A stretch of DNA of 64,000 nt from Clostridiales bacterium. Lineage in GTDB: Bacteria > Bacillota > Clostridia > Saccharofermentanales > Saccharofermentanaceae. Numbering within the stretch: the stretch's first letter is position 1; each line of letters opens with the position of its first letter. The stretch covers positions 224,146 to 288,145 of the forward strand of contig JAFWDK010000019.1 of assembly GCA_017513085.1 (NCBI GenBank), written 5' to 3'. Both the position numbers and the translations under genes were made by a program. A model generated the notes under the pieces. It was not told the origin of the DNA. It searched no databases and saw only the letters and a list, made by a program, of their open reading frames with translations. Positions 16,877-26,841 of this stretch are shown here, piece after piece.

Positions 16877-17932
16877 TTATTTCTCTCCTTCCAAGATCTT
16901 CTGTGAACCTGTTGTCCACACATGTTTCTTCTCTGCGTCACTTCTCTTGTTCTGCGCCATCACGCCTGCCAGCGGATGTGGCACATAAAGCTCTTCAAGA
17001 TATTTCACTTCGTCATCTGCGAGTTCCAGATCCACGGCTTTCGCCGCGCCTTCGATGTGATGAAGCTTCGTCGCGCCAACGACCGGCGACGTCACTTTGG
17101 TAAGAAGCCAAGCCAGAGACACTTCCGTCATGGTCACATCATGCTTCTGCGCAAGTTCCGCAACCCGCTCTATGATCACGGCATCCTGCTCCTCCGTCGA
17201 CGCATATTTGAATTTCGCATATGCATCCTCCACCGCACGCTTGGTCTCTCCCTCACCCGGCTTTCTGGATTGTCTTCCGCTGGCCAAAGCACTATACGGT
17301 GTCAGTGCGATGTTTTCTTCTTCGCAATATGGCACCATCTCGCGTTCTTCTTCTCTGAAGATCAGGTTGTAATGCCCTTGAATCGATACGAATTTCGCAA
17401 AGCCTTCTTTCTCTGCCAATGCATTCGCCTTGGCGATCTGCCAGGCAAAGCAGTTGGAGATGCCGATATATCTCGCCTTACCTGCTTTCACGATGCGGTT
17501 CAGTCCATCCATAATGTCATAGATATCCGTTTTCCAGTCCCACATGTGATAGATATAAAGGTCCACATAATCCATGCCAAGATTTGTCAGGCTGGTGTTG
17601 ATCATGTTTTCAATATGCTGCTGGCCGGAAATTCCTTGATCAATCTCTTCCTGCGTCCTGGGAAGAAACTTCGTGGCAACTACCACATCTTCCCGCTTCG
17701 CAAGATCCCGGAGCGCCCGTCCCACATACTGTTCGCTGGTTCCGCTCTGATATGCAATAGCCGTATCGTAAAAATTCACACCCAGGTCGAGGCCTCTCTT
17801 AATGATCTCCTTCGAATGCTCTTCATCGAGCGTCCAGCTATGCTGACCTTTCGCTGCATCGCCGAATCCCATACAGCCCATGCAGATACGGGAAACATTC
17901 AAATCCGAATTACCAAGTTTTGTGTATTTCAT
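16877..17932 (-). CDS. Aldo/keto reductase
   Basis: The 351-residue protein has the full aldo/keto reductase set: NFYDTAIAYQSG with catalytic Asp and Tyr, VVATKFLP with the Lys, and YIYHMWD with the His. GISNCFAWQI and VGATKLHHIEGAAKA fit the NADP-binding end. Family members reduce aldehydes and ketones with NAD(P)H in the cytoplasm. The gene follows tetR by 41 bp and overlaps the ribosome binding site of the CMD gene, so it is the first enzyme of the operon. A related reductase is at 54.3-55.1 kb and another runs off the right edge. Confidence 0.9.
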   Translation of the reverse strand: MKYTKLGNSDLNVSRICMGCMGFGDAAKGQHSWTLDEEHSKEIIKRGLDLGVNFYDTAIAYQSGTSEQYVGRALRDLAKREDVVVATKFLPRTQEEIDQGISGQQHIENMINTSLTNLGMDYVDLYIYHMWDWKTDIYDIMDGLNRIVKAGKARYIGISNCFAWQIAKANALAEKEGFAKFVSIQGHYNLIFREEEREMVPYCEEENIALTPYSALASGRQSRKPGEGETKRAVEDAYAKFKYASTEEQDAVIIERVAELAQKHDVTMTEVSLAWLLTKVTSPVVGATKLHHIEGAAKAVDLELADDEVKYLEELYVPHPLAGVMAQNKRSDAEKKHVWTTGSQKILEGEK

Positions 17933-17973
17933 CGTAGCATTCCTCCTTGTTTTTTCCGTCCTCTGACACTTTC

Positions 17974-18591
17974 TTACAGAAGTTTCAGCAAACAGTTATT
18001 CGTGATTTCAAAAATCGTCTGATACACAAAGTCCACACCCGCCTCTTGCATCGCTTCCTTCTGCTTCTCCGTCACCGACGTGTAAGGATAGATACCGAAC
18101 ATGAACGGGAAAAACACATATACGATATTTCTGATCTCCTCGGTGGATTTCTTCGGACAGAACTTCGTCAAAATATCGGTAACATTCTTCAAAGACTCGC
18201 CATACGCCACCTTAAATGACGTCAGAAGTTCCGGCCGGCTGTTCTCTTCCATGTCATAGTTGTTCATGGCCAGAAGCTTCAGAAGCTGCTGCCTCCTGGC
18301 AATCGAAGAAGCAAGTTTCTCCGCGACCAGTGCTTTTGAAAGAGACTTATTCTCCTGAAGGATCGTCTTCAGATCTTCATTCCAGCGGACATACTCTCGT
18401 TCAAAAAGCGCTAGGAAAATTTCTTCTTTGGTCTGGTAGTAGTTGTAGATCGTCGGTCTGGAGAAAGACGTCTCGTTACCGATTTCTTTAAGTGTTATAT
18501 CCTTAAAGTTCATGGTCTGATACAGTTTTTCACAGGCATTTATGATCTCTTCTTTCCTCGAAGCAGTTCTCTCCGGTGATCCCTTAGGCAT
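17974..18591 (-). CDS. TetR-family transcriptional regulator
   Basis: The 205-residue protein has the TetR helix-turn-helix: MNFKDITLKEIGNETSFSRPTIYNYYQTKEEIFLALFEREY, near residues 27-66, then a ligand-binding helical domain with no family signature I can assign. The ATG at 18591 follows GGAGG; the longer frame to 18669 runs through the operators. Two copies of TGACA-NCG-TGTCA lie 28-62 bp before the start, so it very likely represses itself and the four redox genes downstream on the same strand. Confidence 0.9.
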   Translation of the reverse strand: MPKGSPERTASRKEEIINACEKLYQTMNFKDITLKEIGNETSFSRPTIYNYYQTKEEIFLALFEREYVRWNEDLKTILQENKSLSKALVAEKLASSIARRQQLLKLLAMNNYDMEENSRPELLTSFKVAYGESLKNVTDILTKFCPKKSTEEIRNIVYVFFPFMFGIYPYTSVTEKQKEAMQEAGVDFVYQTIFEITNNCLLKLL

Positions 18592-18618
18592 ATCGAACCT
18601 CCATGCAACAATGTATTC

Positions 18619-18665
18619 TGACATCGTGTCAATATGAATTGTACACCCATTCTGACACCGTGTCA
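18619..18665. promoter_or_regulatory. Paired TetR operators
   Basis: Two near-palindromic 13-mers, TGACATCGTGTCA (18619-18631) and TGACACCGTGTCA (18653-18665), are spaced 34 bp centre to centre, each preceded by ATTC. They sit just upstream of tetR, where its promoter must be. Two dimers bound about three helical turns apart would suit cooperative repression. Confidence 0.7.
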
Positions 18666-18734
18666 ACATTGCTGATCTATGAGGTAGGATTGCTTTACAG
18701 GGAAATCCGACGGTTAGCTGTGCCTAACCACGAC

Positions 18735-19155
18735 GATTACGGGTGAAAATGAAAAAATGCCGAATTCACCCGTAATCCGTTTCCGTGATGCCGGGTAGAT
18801 TACGGGTGAAAATGAAAAAATGCCGGATTCACCCGTAATCTGTTTCCGTGATGCCGGGTCGATTACGGGTGAAAATGAAAAAATGCCGAATTCACCCGTA
18901 ATCCGTTTCCGTGACGCCGGGTCGATTACGGGTGAAAATGAAAAAATGCCGGATTCACCCGTAATCCGTTTCCGTGGAGCCGGGTCGATTACGGGTGAAA
19001 ATGAAAAAATGCCGAATTCACCCGTAATCTGTTTCCGTGAAGCCGGGTCGATTACGGGTGAAAATGAAGAAATGCTGAATTCACCCGTAATCCGTTTCCG
19101 TTATGCGGGGGCGATTACGGGTGAAAATGAAAAAATGCCGAATTCACCCGTAATC
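18735..19155. repeat. Seven-unit 63-bp tandem hairpin array
   Basis: Seven copies of a 63-bp unit start at 18735, 18798, 18861, 18924, 18987, 19050 and 19113. Each has a perfect 13-bp inverted repeat, GATTACGGGTGAA and TTCACCCGTAATC, around a 17-base A-rich loop, then a 20-bp spacer resembling CGTTTCCGTGATGCCGGGTC. The stems are invariant; changes fall in the loop and spacer. A smaller hairpin (GGTTAG, CTGTGC, CTAACC) adjoins the left end and CTAACCAC recurs at the right end. The array fills the gap between tetR and the solute-binding lipoprotein gene. I see no gene in it. Possible roles include multiple protein-binding sites, a structured RNA, or a transcription barrier. Confidence 0.9.
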
Positions 19156-19254
19156 CTCTGGCTAACCACATCTAACAGGCGCATTCAAGCACAAGCAGAC
19201 AACCTCCTTACGACAGAAACGATAGGAAAGCAGGTTTTCACCTGCTCAAGCCAC

Positions 19255-20553
19255 TCACGAAGTGAAACTGCCGTAGTTTTCGATTGCTTCGTCTATAGTC
19301 ATCTCGCCGGTTGCGACAAGATAACCCGCCATTCTCAACTGGATCACCGCATCATCCGTCAATCCGATCACTTCCGGCGACAGGATCCGGGATTCCGGAA
19401 CGGCTCCGAATTCCGCATACATATTATTGAAAGACAGATCTTTCGTCGGAGACATGAGTCCTTTGTTCTGCGCCATCTCATTCAGCTCCGGCGTCGTGAT
19501 CAGGAAACGCATAAATTCGTTTGCCATCGCCAGATTTGCACTGTCTTTATTGACGGAAAACTGCAGGTTCGGCATATCCAGGAAATACGAACCCTCATCC
19601 GTCACCGGGATCGGAGCAAAAGCATATGCAAAAGGCTTCGCGATAAAAGCTTCCGAGCGGCTTTCCCGCTTTTTGGTGCCGGAGACGGTATCTCCGGAGC
19701 AAGCCATCATGGGGACATCGCCCTCGAAGAAACGAAGGATCACGGCATCGTAATTATTCTCGATTGCTTTACAAGCCTCCAGATCCACGCAATCATCGTT
19801 AACAAACTGCACGAGTTTCTCAAGCGTAGGCCGCATATACTCGCCGGCCGAAGCGTCCAACGAATTAAGCTTCTTTACCGCCTCGGCGTCATTCGCCACA
19901 CTTCCGCAGAAGTACGGATAGTTGACCAACGAGAAAATCGAGGTCGTCTCTTTCTGCACGAAACCCATCATCGGGTTTTTATATCCTTTGGCTCGAAAAG
20001 CACTGCACACTTCGACCAGTTCTTTGTACGTCGTGGGGATGTTCAGACCTTCTTTTTCAAAAAGGTCCTTATTCACCAGCATGCCGTACGTGTTCGAGAA
20101 GACCGGCACCATCGGCAGTGTACCGTTTTCTGTGTTGAGAATAATGTTTTTGCGGATGCAGCCCAAGTCCAGTCCCAGTGCAGGATCTGCCAGGTTTTCC
20201 GCATGATCGATCGATGCTTTATATTGCTCACGGCCATACATCCAGGAATAATTGACGTAGATGTCAGGGGCATCGTTTCCGTTCAACACCGTGCCGATCA
20301 TGTTGTTATAGTCATCCACTTTGGTATAGACCAGTTCCACATTCGGATAATACTTGTTGAAACGGTCGATCTCGGTCTCCAGCGCTTCGAAATTGTCGTA
20401 CCCGCCGGCAATTCGGATATGACATTTGACAGAAGTATCCAACGCCGGCTGGAATCCTTCCTCCACCTTCGCTTTCTTCTTGCCCGAGCTGCACGAAGCC
20501 GAACCCAGCACCATCAAAGCCGTCAAAAACATACATATTGTCTTTCTCATCAT
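19255..20553 (-). CDS. Extracellular solute-binding lipoprotein coupled to a histidine kinase
   Basis: The 432-residue protein starts with a lipoprotein signal ([13 protein letters not shown], lipid-bearing Cys near 21) and then reads as a family 1 binding protein: [69 protein letters not shown] and a C-terminal [22 protein letters not shown]. It would capture a sugar or related solute outside. No transport genes adjoin it. Its ATG overlaps the stop of the hybrid kinase gene by four bases, so it is made together with the kinase; a sensory rather than transport role is the inference. The hairpin array lies directly downstream. Confidence 0.88.
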   Translation of the reverse strand: MMRKTICMFLTALMVLGSASCSSGKKKAKVEEGFQPALDTSVKCHIRIAGGYDNFEALETEIDRFNKYYPNVELVYTKVDDYNNMIGTVLNGNDAPDIYVNYSWMYGREQYKASIDHAENLADPALGLDLGCIRKNIILNTENGTLPMVPVFSNTYGMLVNKDLFEKEGLNIPTTYKELVEVCSAFRAKGYKNPMMGFVQKETTSIFSLVNYPYFCGSVANDAEAVKKLNSLDASAGEYMRPTLEKLVQFVNDDCVDLEACKAIENNYDAVILRFFEGDVPMMACSGDTVSGTKKRESRSEAFIAKPFAYAFAPIPVTDEGSYFLDMPNLQFSVNKDSANLAMANEFMRFLITTPELNEMAQNKGLMSPTKDLSFNNMYAEFGAVPESRILSPEVIGLTDDAVIQLRMAGYLVATGEMTIDEAIENYGSFTS

Positions 20554-23105
20554 AGTCCTCTCCCCCTCTTGGCCCTACGGATCTCCTTGATAACCAGTTT
20601 GACATCGACCGGCTTCGCTATATGCCCGTTCATCCCTGCATTCAGGCATTCCGTAATATTCTCGGAAAAAGCATCCGCGGTCATCGCCACGATCGGGATC
20701 GCCGCCGCCCTGGGTCTGTCCAGTTTCCGGATTTCCCGTGTCGCGTCGAGGCCGTTCATCTCAGGCATCTGTACATCCATAAAGATCAGTTCATAACTGC
20801 CTTCTTCTGCTGTGCGCATCTTATCCACACAGATCCGCCCGTTTTCTGCCCGCTCGGTCGTGATTCCGAACATGGAAAGCATGGCGGAAATGATTTCCCA
20901 GTTAATATCATTATCTTCGGCCACAAGGATGTTCAATCCCTTAAGATCGGAATAATCATCCTCCGGCTCGATCGATCCGGATTCTTTTCCCATGAGGTCG
21001 TTGATCTTATCGTAAAGCGTCGAACGGAAAAGCGGCTTACTGACAAATCCGCTTGCGCCGGCTTCTCTTGCTTCATCCTCGATTTCCGACCAGTCATAAG
21101 CAGAGATCAGCAAAACCGGAACATTCGCATCGATCTCCGACCGGATTCGTCTGATCGTTTCCAATCCGTCCATATCAGGCATTTTCCAGTCAACGATAAT
21201 AACATCGTAATCTCTCCCGGAAAGATGTCTGTGCTCGATCATACCGAGCGCTTCCAAACCCGTACCCGCCTGTTCCACGGATGCCCCAAGTGAAGCCAGG
21301 GTATCCGAGGCCGTCTGAAGCAATGTTTCATCGTCATCCACGATCAGGACATCGATCGGTTCCAGCCGCATCTCTTCGCGCTGTCTGTCAGCTACCGGGA
21401 TATCCAGGACCACCGTGAAAGTAGTTCCCTTTCCTTGCTCACTCTGACAATCGATCGTTCCACCGAGCAGTTCAACCATCTGCTTGGTGATGGCCAGACC
21501 AAGACCGGTTCCCTGAATGCTGTTCACACGGCTGTCAACCTGACGTGAAAACGGCGTATACATGTTCTCCATGTATTCCGGACTCATTCCGATACCTGTA
21601 TCGGCGACAATATACGTCAGCCGCACGCAACCCGGCTTCTCACTCTTCTCCTCGCGCAGATCCACACAGACACTTCCACTCGGCTCCGTGTATTTGATTG
21701 CATTTGAAAGAATATTGATATAGATCTGATTCAGACGGAGCTGGTCTGTATACAGGTATTCTTTTTCCATCTGATTAATGTGGAAACTGAATTCGATATT
21801 CTTCTCCTTGATCATAGGCTGAGAGATATTTACCAGGTTTTCGACAGTCTCCACGATAGAAAATGTCAGCGGACTCAAGGAGAGTTTTCCGCTCTCCACC
21901 TTCGATATATCCAGGATGTCGTTGATCAGCGTCAGCAAGTGATTCCCGGCAAGACTGATCTTCCGCAGGATCTCCTTCGTCGATTGCTCATCCCCCGGAT
22001 TCTTCTCGGCAATAGCCGTAAGACCGATGATTGCATTCATAGGCGTACGGATATCGTGAGACATGGTCGAAAGGAAATCCGTCTTCGCCTTATTGGCCGA
22101 CTCCGCTTTTCGAGCCGCGATCTGAAGACGCTTATTCAAATACAGCATATGGAACAGGTCACAAACAAAAAGGATCAGAAGCCCTACAGAAACCACACCG
22201 AAAAGCACCCAGTTACTGTTTCTCACGCGAAGGTCTTTGGACGGAACAAGTCCCAGGAGCGTCCAGCCTGACGCAGCCGATACAGGGGTATAAGCAAGAA
22301 TGCACTCCTCACCGTGAGAGTTGTTCATGGAAAGAGAACCTGTCGTGGAAGTGATTCTGGCGAACAATTCTCTCGACGATTCGGGATCCGACGGATTATA
22401 CGATTTATAAAACTCGAAAAAATCGGAATTCTTAAAGCTGTATCCTTTGAGGATATAATCACCATCGCTGTCGATCAGAGACAGCTCCGCATTCATAAGT
22501 TCAGTATGGAGGAAGAACCATTTCTCTTCCAGTTCCGAGATCGGTATCACACGCAAAAGCACTGCTTCCTTGGCTTTTCCGCTCTCCGTATCGTACAGTG
22601 TAACTTTGTTACAAAAGGCCAAAGACTGCTCTCCGTTCATCGGATTCGTGAATGCACGGGTGATGTTGATCGACTTTCCGAGATCATCGATCCAGTTCAC
22701 ATCGTCCAGCAGTCCCAGCCGCTGATAGGATACCACATAGTCATCGGTCGTGCCCAGTTTCGGCCGTGTAGAAAGACCATTCAGCGTGTCGAGCGAGATC
22801 AGATGCGCCGAGGCGGTCTCCAGCACATGAGAAGAACGGATATACGCAGCCGCCTCTTCTATGGGCATGTCTTTGCTGTTGATATAGCGCGCCCATACAT
22901 CACAGATCCTCTGCTCACCTTCCAGATAATTCTCCGTCACATGTTCCATGGTGACCGTTGTACTCTCGAAGTTTTCGATCTGTCTTTGGTAAGAACCAAC
23001 GTTTTCATATCTGGAATAGAGGACAACAAAAACAAGTATTGCAGCCATGATGATCACATTGACCACAATAATATAGAATTTCCTCATGTTCTGTGATGAT
23101 TGCAT
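20550..23105 (-). CDS. Hybrid histidine kinase with extracellular Cache-like sensor and two receivers
   Basis: The 851-residue protein has a membrane helix (about 10-30), a 265-residue extracellular region of Cache-like pattern, a second helix (about 298-320), a HisKA domain with [20 protein letters not shown] (phospho-His 350), and an HATPase domain with [22 protein letters not shown] and GTGLGLAI boxes. Two receivers follow: [11 protein letters not shown] with [13 protein letters not shown], and [13 protein letters not shown] with [13 protein letters not shown]. It has no Hpt domain, so phosphate must pass to an outside Hpt protein. The binding lipoprotein gene overlaps its end. A TATAAT on the minus strand near 23180 fits its promoter. 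Confidence 0.92.
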   Translation of the reverse strand: MQSSQNMRKFYIIVVNVIIMAAILVFVVLYSRYENVGSYQRQIENFESTTVTMEHVTENYLEGEQRICDVWARYINSKDMPIEEAAAYIRSSHVLETASAHLISLDTLNGLSTRPKLGTTDDYVVSYQRLGLLDDVNWIDDLGKSINITRAFTNPMNGEQSLAFCNKVTLYDTESGKAKEAVLLRVIPISELEEKWFFLHTELMNAELSLIDSDGDYILKGYSFKNSDFFEFYKSYNPSDPESSRELFARITSTTGSLSMNNSHGEECILAYTPVSAASGWTLLGLVPSKDLRVRNSNWVLFGVVSVGLLILFVCDLFHMLYLNKRLQIAARKAESANKAKTDFLSTMSHDIRTPMNAIIGLTAIAEKNPGDEQSTKEILRKISLAGNHLLTLINDILDISKVESGKLSLSPLTFSIVETVENLVNISQPMIKEKNIEFSFHINQMEKEYLYTDQLRLNQIYINILSNAIKYTEPSGSVCVDLREEKSEKPGCVRLTYIVADTGIGMSPEYMENMYTPFSRQVDSRVNSIQGTGLGLAITKQMVELLGGTIDCQSEQGKGTTFTVVLDIPVADRQREEMRLEPIDVLIVDDDETLLQTASDTLASLGASVEQAGTGLEALGMIEHRHLSGRDYDVIIVDWKMPDMDGLETIRRIRSEIDANVPVLLISAYDWSEIEDEAREAGASGFVSKPLFRSTLYDKINDLMGKESGSIEPEDDYSDLKGLNILVAEDNDINWEIISAMLSMFGITTERAENGRICVDKMRTAEEGSYELIFMDVQMPEMNGLDATREIRKLDRPRAAAIPIVAMTADAFSENITECLNAGMNGHIAKPVDVKLVIKEIRRAKRGRGL

Positions 23106-23284
23106 TCCCGTCTTCCTTCAAGCCCCGTCGAATTGATTCGAAATCTCCTGACTAAGCCACTGCCTAACCAAGTTTATTATACCATCGGGCACAGAAAGAA
23201 AATTTAACATTTCGGTAAACAAACTCTTGCCGAACCGTATATTTTCGGGGCTCAAAGCCGAACAAGACGCGGATCCGCCGCACT

Positions 23285-25027
23285 TTACTCCGTCAGCATC
23301 TCGTAGGTAACGCCGTATTTCTCGGCGATATCCTTGGCAAAACTCATACCCTCCGGCGGCGCGACCTCGACTTTGAAGGAACGCTTCGCGCCTTCGTTCT
23401 TCACGATGAGCGAAGAAGCTTTCACCTTCGCGTCGCCCTCATTGAGTGCATCGACATCGTAGGCAAGCTTATGCATGTGCGTGTTGTAGATCGTGCGGAT
23501 CCCCTTCTTCAGGATCGCACGCACGGAGTCCCTGGCGATGTAATATCCCTCTTCAAAAGAAGTCGTCGAGAATGTCTCGTTCAGGAGCATCAGGCTATCT
23601 TCCGTAGCCTCTGTGTAAAGCTCTTTGAAACGGACACACTCCTCGCCGAGTCTTCCGAGATCCATGGTCTTGTCTTCGTCGGCCGGGAAATGCGTCAGGA
23701 TATTGTCGACCGGCTTATATTCGAAACTGCTGGCCGGGACATAAATGCCGCTCTGCGCAAGGACGAAAAGAAGGCCGACTGCCTGCGTGATCGTGGTCTT
23801 ACCACCACGGTTCGCACCGGTCAGGATATAGACGGTGTGGTCAGAATCGAAGTCCAGATCGTTATAGACGATCTCCTCACTATGGTTCGAAGAGATCGCA
23901 AGCTTCAGGTTATAAAGACCACGCGCCTTCATGGTGAAACCATCGGCCAGTTCTTTTTCACTAAGAATAGACGCCTCACAGAATGGCATGCCTTTCTTCA
24001 GGTTGCCTTCGATAAACTCGGCGAAGCGGATATAGAACACGAACTCGGGAATGAGCTTGGAGATGTTTACGACAGCGACGTTCACGTATTTGCCGAGCGT
24101 GTCGCGAAGCTTCTTTACGAGCGTGTCGAGGAGTTTCGTGACGATCTTGCCAAGGTAGAATGTCGTGCTCTCGACGCCATCCCCCTTCGGGACCGCAGCC
24201 GTTGTGGCATGCGCATTGACCACGTTTTTCATGATGATGCCGCCTGTGGTGGCCTTGGAGTACATATCGGACAAGCGGTCCACAATGCCTTCGCCCTCCT
24301 CCGCTTCCGCAGGAGTGTAGTGCATGTCGCCGTCCCAATCGGTGCCCTCATGGAGTTTGTTCCGGGACTTCAGGGCATCGGCAAAATTACTGACGATATT
24401 GGACTTCTTAAAAGGCGTGTCGTTGATGGAGATCAGGCCGAGGGAACTGGCCTCAAAGCGCTCGTTGACGTTGATGCCGACTGTCACGCTCTTCACGCTG
24501 GTGGCTTCCGCCTTGACCTTCTCGATGTCCGCTTTCATCTCGGCAAAGAAAGAATCCGTGTAAACGGCGTTGATGTATTCTCGCAGATCCAGAAGGCCCT
24601 GGGATTTCAGGTCGGCATTGCCGAGGCAATCCTGCATGGCCTCGACACACTTAATGTAGTCGGAGATCTCATCGAGCTTATGGAGCAGATCCCAAAGGCC
24701 TATTCTCTCCGAGGAACCACGCTTCATGGTCTTAAAGTCCTTGATGTAGGAGATCTTATCGAGAAGTTCCATCATCTTCTTGCGAAGATCCGGTAGATTC
24801 AAAATGTCGACGAAGACCTTCTGACGGTACTCAGCGACACGCCGGTCCGTCGTAAGTTTCGAAAGGATGCCCATGATCAGGACGTCCTCCTTCGGTCCCT
24901 GGGCAAGGGTAGTACAAAGCGTATCCAGCGCCAGGTCGTGGCAAGCCAGATTACTGAGCTGCGTATATTCCGCTTCTTCGCTATATGGAAATAAAATACT
25001 GATAGGTTTATTGATGTCTACTGCCAT
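23285..25027 (-). CDS. MutS-like ATPase (MutS core and domain V)
   Basis: The 580-residue protein has a helical front part and a MutS-type ATPase at the end: Walker A TGANRGGKTTITQAVG near residue 400, then FPADEDKTMDLGRLGEECVRFKEL, and a Walker B region LMLLNETFSTTSFEEGYYIA, with the histidine switch IYNTHMHKLAYDV. The usual DE of Walker B is NE, an uncommon change. It lacks the mismatch-recognition N-terminal domain and the Smr tail of MutS2. Related stand-alone proteins occur widely in Clostridia, function unknown. It starts at an ATG after GGAGGCC, with a minus-strand TATAAT near 25065. Confidence 0.8.
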   Translation of the reverse strand: MAVDINKPISILFPYSEEAEYTQLSNLACHDLALDTLCTTLAQGPKEDVLIMGILSKLTTDRRVAEYRQKVFVDILNLPDLRKKMMELLDKISYIKDFKTMKRGSSERIGLWDLLHKLDEISDYIKCVEAMQDCLGNADLKSQGLLDLREYINAVYTDSFFAEMKADIEKVKAEATSVKSVTVGINVNERFEASSLGLISINDTPFKKSNIVSNFADALKSRNKLHEGTDWDGDMHYTPAEAEEGEGIVDRLSDMYSKATTGGIIMKNVVNAHATTAAVPKGDGVESTTFYLGKIVTKLLDTLVKKLRDTLGKYVNVAVVNISKLIPEFVFYIRFAEFIEGNLKKGMPFCEASILSEKELADGFTMKARGLYNLKLAISSNHSEEIVYNDLDFDSDHTVYILTGANRGGKTTITQAVGLLFVLAQSGIYVPASSFEYKPVDNILTHFPADEDKTMDLGRLGEECVRFKELYTEATEDSLMLLNETFSTTSFEEGYYIARDSVRAILKKGIRTIYNTHMHKLAYDVDALNEGDAKVKASSLIVKNEGAKRSFKVEVAPPEGMSFAKDIAEKYGVTYEMLTE

Positions 25028-25120
25028 GTCAGGCCTCCGGTGTCAAGAATTCTCATTTGACTCTATTATACCGCCAAATTCTGTTTCTTACCCGCCCGTA
25101 TCGACAATACTGAGCAAAAA

Positions 25121-25963
25121 TCACTCCTCGACTTCTTTAAACCACACCAGAAAACTGTCGCACAATAAAATGAATTCCGCGCTGCAATCTGCGCCATACT
25201 CCTCTTCGCCGTTAATGAGCACATCGTCATCTTCCAGCATTTTATCGTAAGCGTCCGGATCGGCAGAGCGGGCGATAATGTGTACGATCTCGAGTTTACG
25301 GAGTTCGTCGTCTTCGTGGTAATATGCATACGCCGTATCTCCGGCAGCATTATCGTCTTTCTTCAGGAAGTAATCGATCTGGCAATCTTCCCCTTCGTCA
25401 TAGGAAGACTTATCCCAGCAGTCTTCCAGATATTCCCGGCAAACATTTCCGTTTATCAGAACATCCATGATGTCATACTTCGGTTCCGGATCTGGTTCCA
25501 GAGCCGCCTCATTTCTTTTCTTTAACGCCTTTTTCTCATCAAAGTCAGAAGAAATATGGTTATAGTACTTCTGGAGAAGTGCGACGACGGTTTCTTTCTC
25601 CGAATCATCCATATTCTCAAATTCGACGATCAGCATCCAGCCCATATATCCGTTATACAGCCTCAGCACCTTCTCACCGCCGGGTGCTTCCCGATCGGCA
25701 AAGCGGCCCGTGACAAAGTTGTTTTCTTCCCAGTTTGCTTCGATCTCCCATGTGGAAAAAGCACTTACCAGTTCGTCATTGAGCGCTCTGACATCGACCT
25801 TGTCATACTTTGCGGCTTTATCCAAATAGTTCTCATAGATGCAGAGCCAGAAAAAAGCGATAGTCTCCTGATCACTTTCAAAAGCCTCATCGATCTTCCA
25901 GCAATAGATCTCATTTGCTATTTTTTGCGCCGCATTATCCGGATTCATTTTCTTCTTTGCCAT
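25121..25963 (-). CDS. Hypothetical acidic cytoplasmic protein
   Basis: The 280-residue product is strongly acidic and has no signal peptide, membrane helix or known motif. It starts with a lysine-rich stretch (MAKKKMNPDNAAQKIANEIY), then a region with many Trp, Tyr and Glu residues. The ATG at 25963 follows GGGAGG; a longer frame to 26026 is not supported. It ends 93 bp before the MutS-like gene, which has its own -10, so it is likely a separate unit. Function unknown. Confidence 0.6.
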   Translation of the reverse strand: MAKKKMNPDNAAQKIANEIYCWKIDEAFESDQETIAFFWLCIYENYLDKAAKYDKVDVRALNDELVSAFSTWEIEANWEENNFVTGRFADREAPGGEKVLRLYNGYMGWMLIVEFENMDDSEKETVVALLQKYYNHISSDFDEKKALKKRNEAALEPDPEPKYDIMDVLINGNVCREYLEDCWDKSSYDEGEDCQIDYFLKKDDNAAGDTAYAYYHEDDELRKLEIVHIIARSADPDAYDKMLEDDDVLINGEEEYGADCSAEFILLCDSFLVWFKEVEE

Positions 25964-26052
25964 ACCCGAACCTCCCAAGTAAATCCAGTCGATTGTAGCA
26001 AAAAGAAGCCCTTCGTTTTTACTCAAATCCTACATTTTTCACACATAATTCA

Positions 26053-26832
26053 CTAAAAACCTGCTCCAAATCCCAGCCATTTCAGGACATGCTGAATGTA
26101 CTCATCCCAGAAGTCCCAGTCGTGGCGGCCTTCACCTTCTTCATAGGTGACATCCGCGCCTGCCTCTTTCAGTGCTCGGGCAATAGAACGGTTTGCCTCC
26201 AGAAGCTCATCTTGAAGTCCGCATGCCACATAAAAAGGAGGGAAACTCTTAGCCGGATCGTTCTTGATCTGTTCCATCAGGAAGCGCGGATTTCTGTCTG
26301 AATTTCTGGTCTTTTTCAGATCCCCGAAGTTCTTCACCTCGCCAACGGTATTTCCCTTCGTATTCACCCACTCTTCCGGATATTCATAGAAATGCAGTGC
26401 GCCCGACAAAATGGCGGCTTTCCCGAAAGTCTCACTATACTTCAGTGCATTTCGGCACGTGCCAAAGCCACCCATCGAGAGGCCGGCAAGGAATGTATCT
26501 TCCCTCTTATTGGAAAGCGGAAACATCTTCCGTGTCACTTCGACCAGTTCCCGTCCGATGTATTCGCCAAAATCCCCCAGGCAGCCGTCTTTCACGAGGA
26601 TGTCCATATAAAACGAATTCTCTCCGGATGGCATGACTACCGCAAGGCCGCTCTCTTCCGCCCATTTACGGATCCGGGTATAACTGAGCCAGCCGTTACA
26701 GTTATCTGTCAACCCGTGAAGAAGATAGAGAGTCGGATATGGACCGTCACATGTCTCTATTGGAAGAATGACATTTGCCTGCACGCTTCTTTTTAACGTT
26801 TCCGATCTAAAATCAATACTAATCAGAGCCAT
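26053..26832 (-). CDS. Esterase D/S-formylglutathione hydrolase-like esterase
   Basis: The 259-residue alpha/beta hydrolase has LYLLHGLTDNCNGWL (oxyanion region), DTFLAGLSMGGFGTCRNAL with nucleophile Ser in GLSMGG, a later Asp in CGLQDELL, and GEGRHDWDFWDEYI with the catalytic His. This is the putative-esterase family of tributyrin and acetyl-ester hydrolases (EstA). It should act on short acyl esters in the cytoplasm; no signal peptide is seen. Its AGGAGG overlaps the stop of the preceding gene, so it closes the LytTR/DUF3021 operon. Confidence 0.85.
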   Translation of the reverse strand: MALISIDFRSETLKRSVQANVILPIETCDGPYPTLYLLHGLTDNCNGWLSYTRIRKWAEESGLAVVMPSGENSFYMDILVKDGCLGDFGEYIGRELVEVTRKMFPLSNKREDTFLAGLSMGGFGTCRNALKYSETFGKAAILSGALHFYEYPEEWVNTKGNTVGEVKNFGDLKKTRNSDRNPRFLMEQIKNDPAKSFPPFYVACGLQDELLEANRSIARALKEAGADVTYEEGEGRHDWDFWDEYIQHVLKWLGFGAGF

Positions 26833-26841
26833 ATATACCTC

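Noticed and set aside
18735..19155. CRISPR-like array
   Set aside because: Spacers are near-identical between units and no cas genes are near; the repeat is a hairpin minisatellite.
10121..20553. ABC system formed by the orphan permease and the binding lipoprotein
   Set aside because: They are 8 kb apart, unlinked, and the binding protein is coupled to a kinase.
18820..20796. Long plus-strand frame through the hairpin array
   Set aside because: It is open only because the unit length is a multiple of three, then runs antisense to the well-supported binding protein gene; no ribosome binding site.
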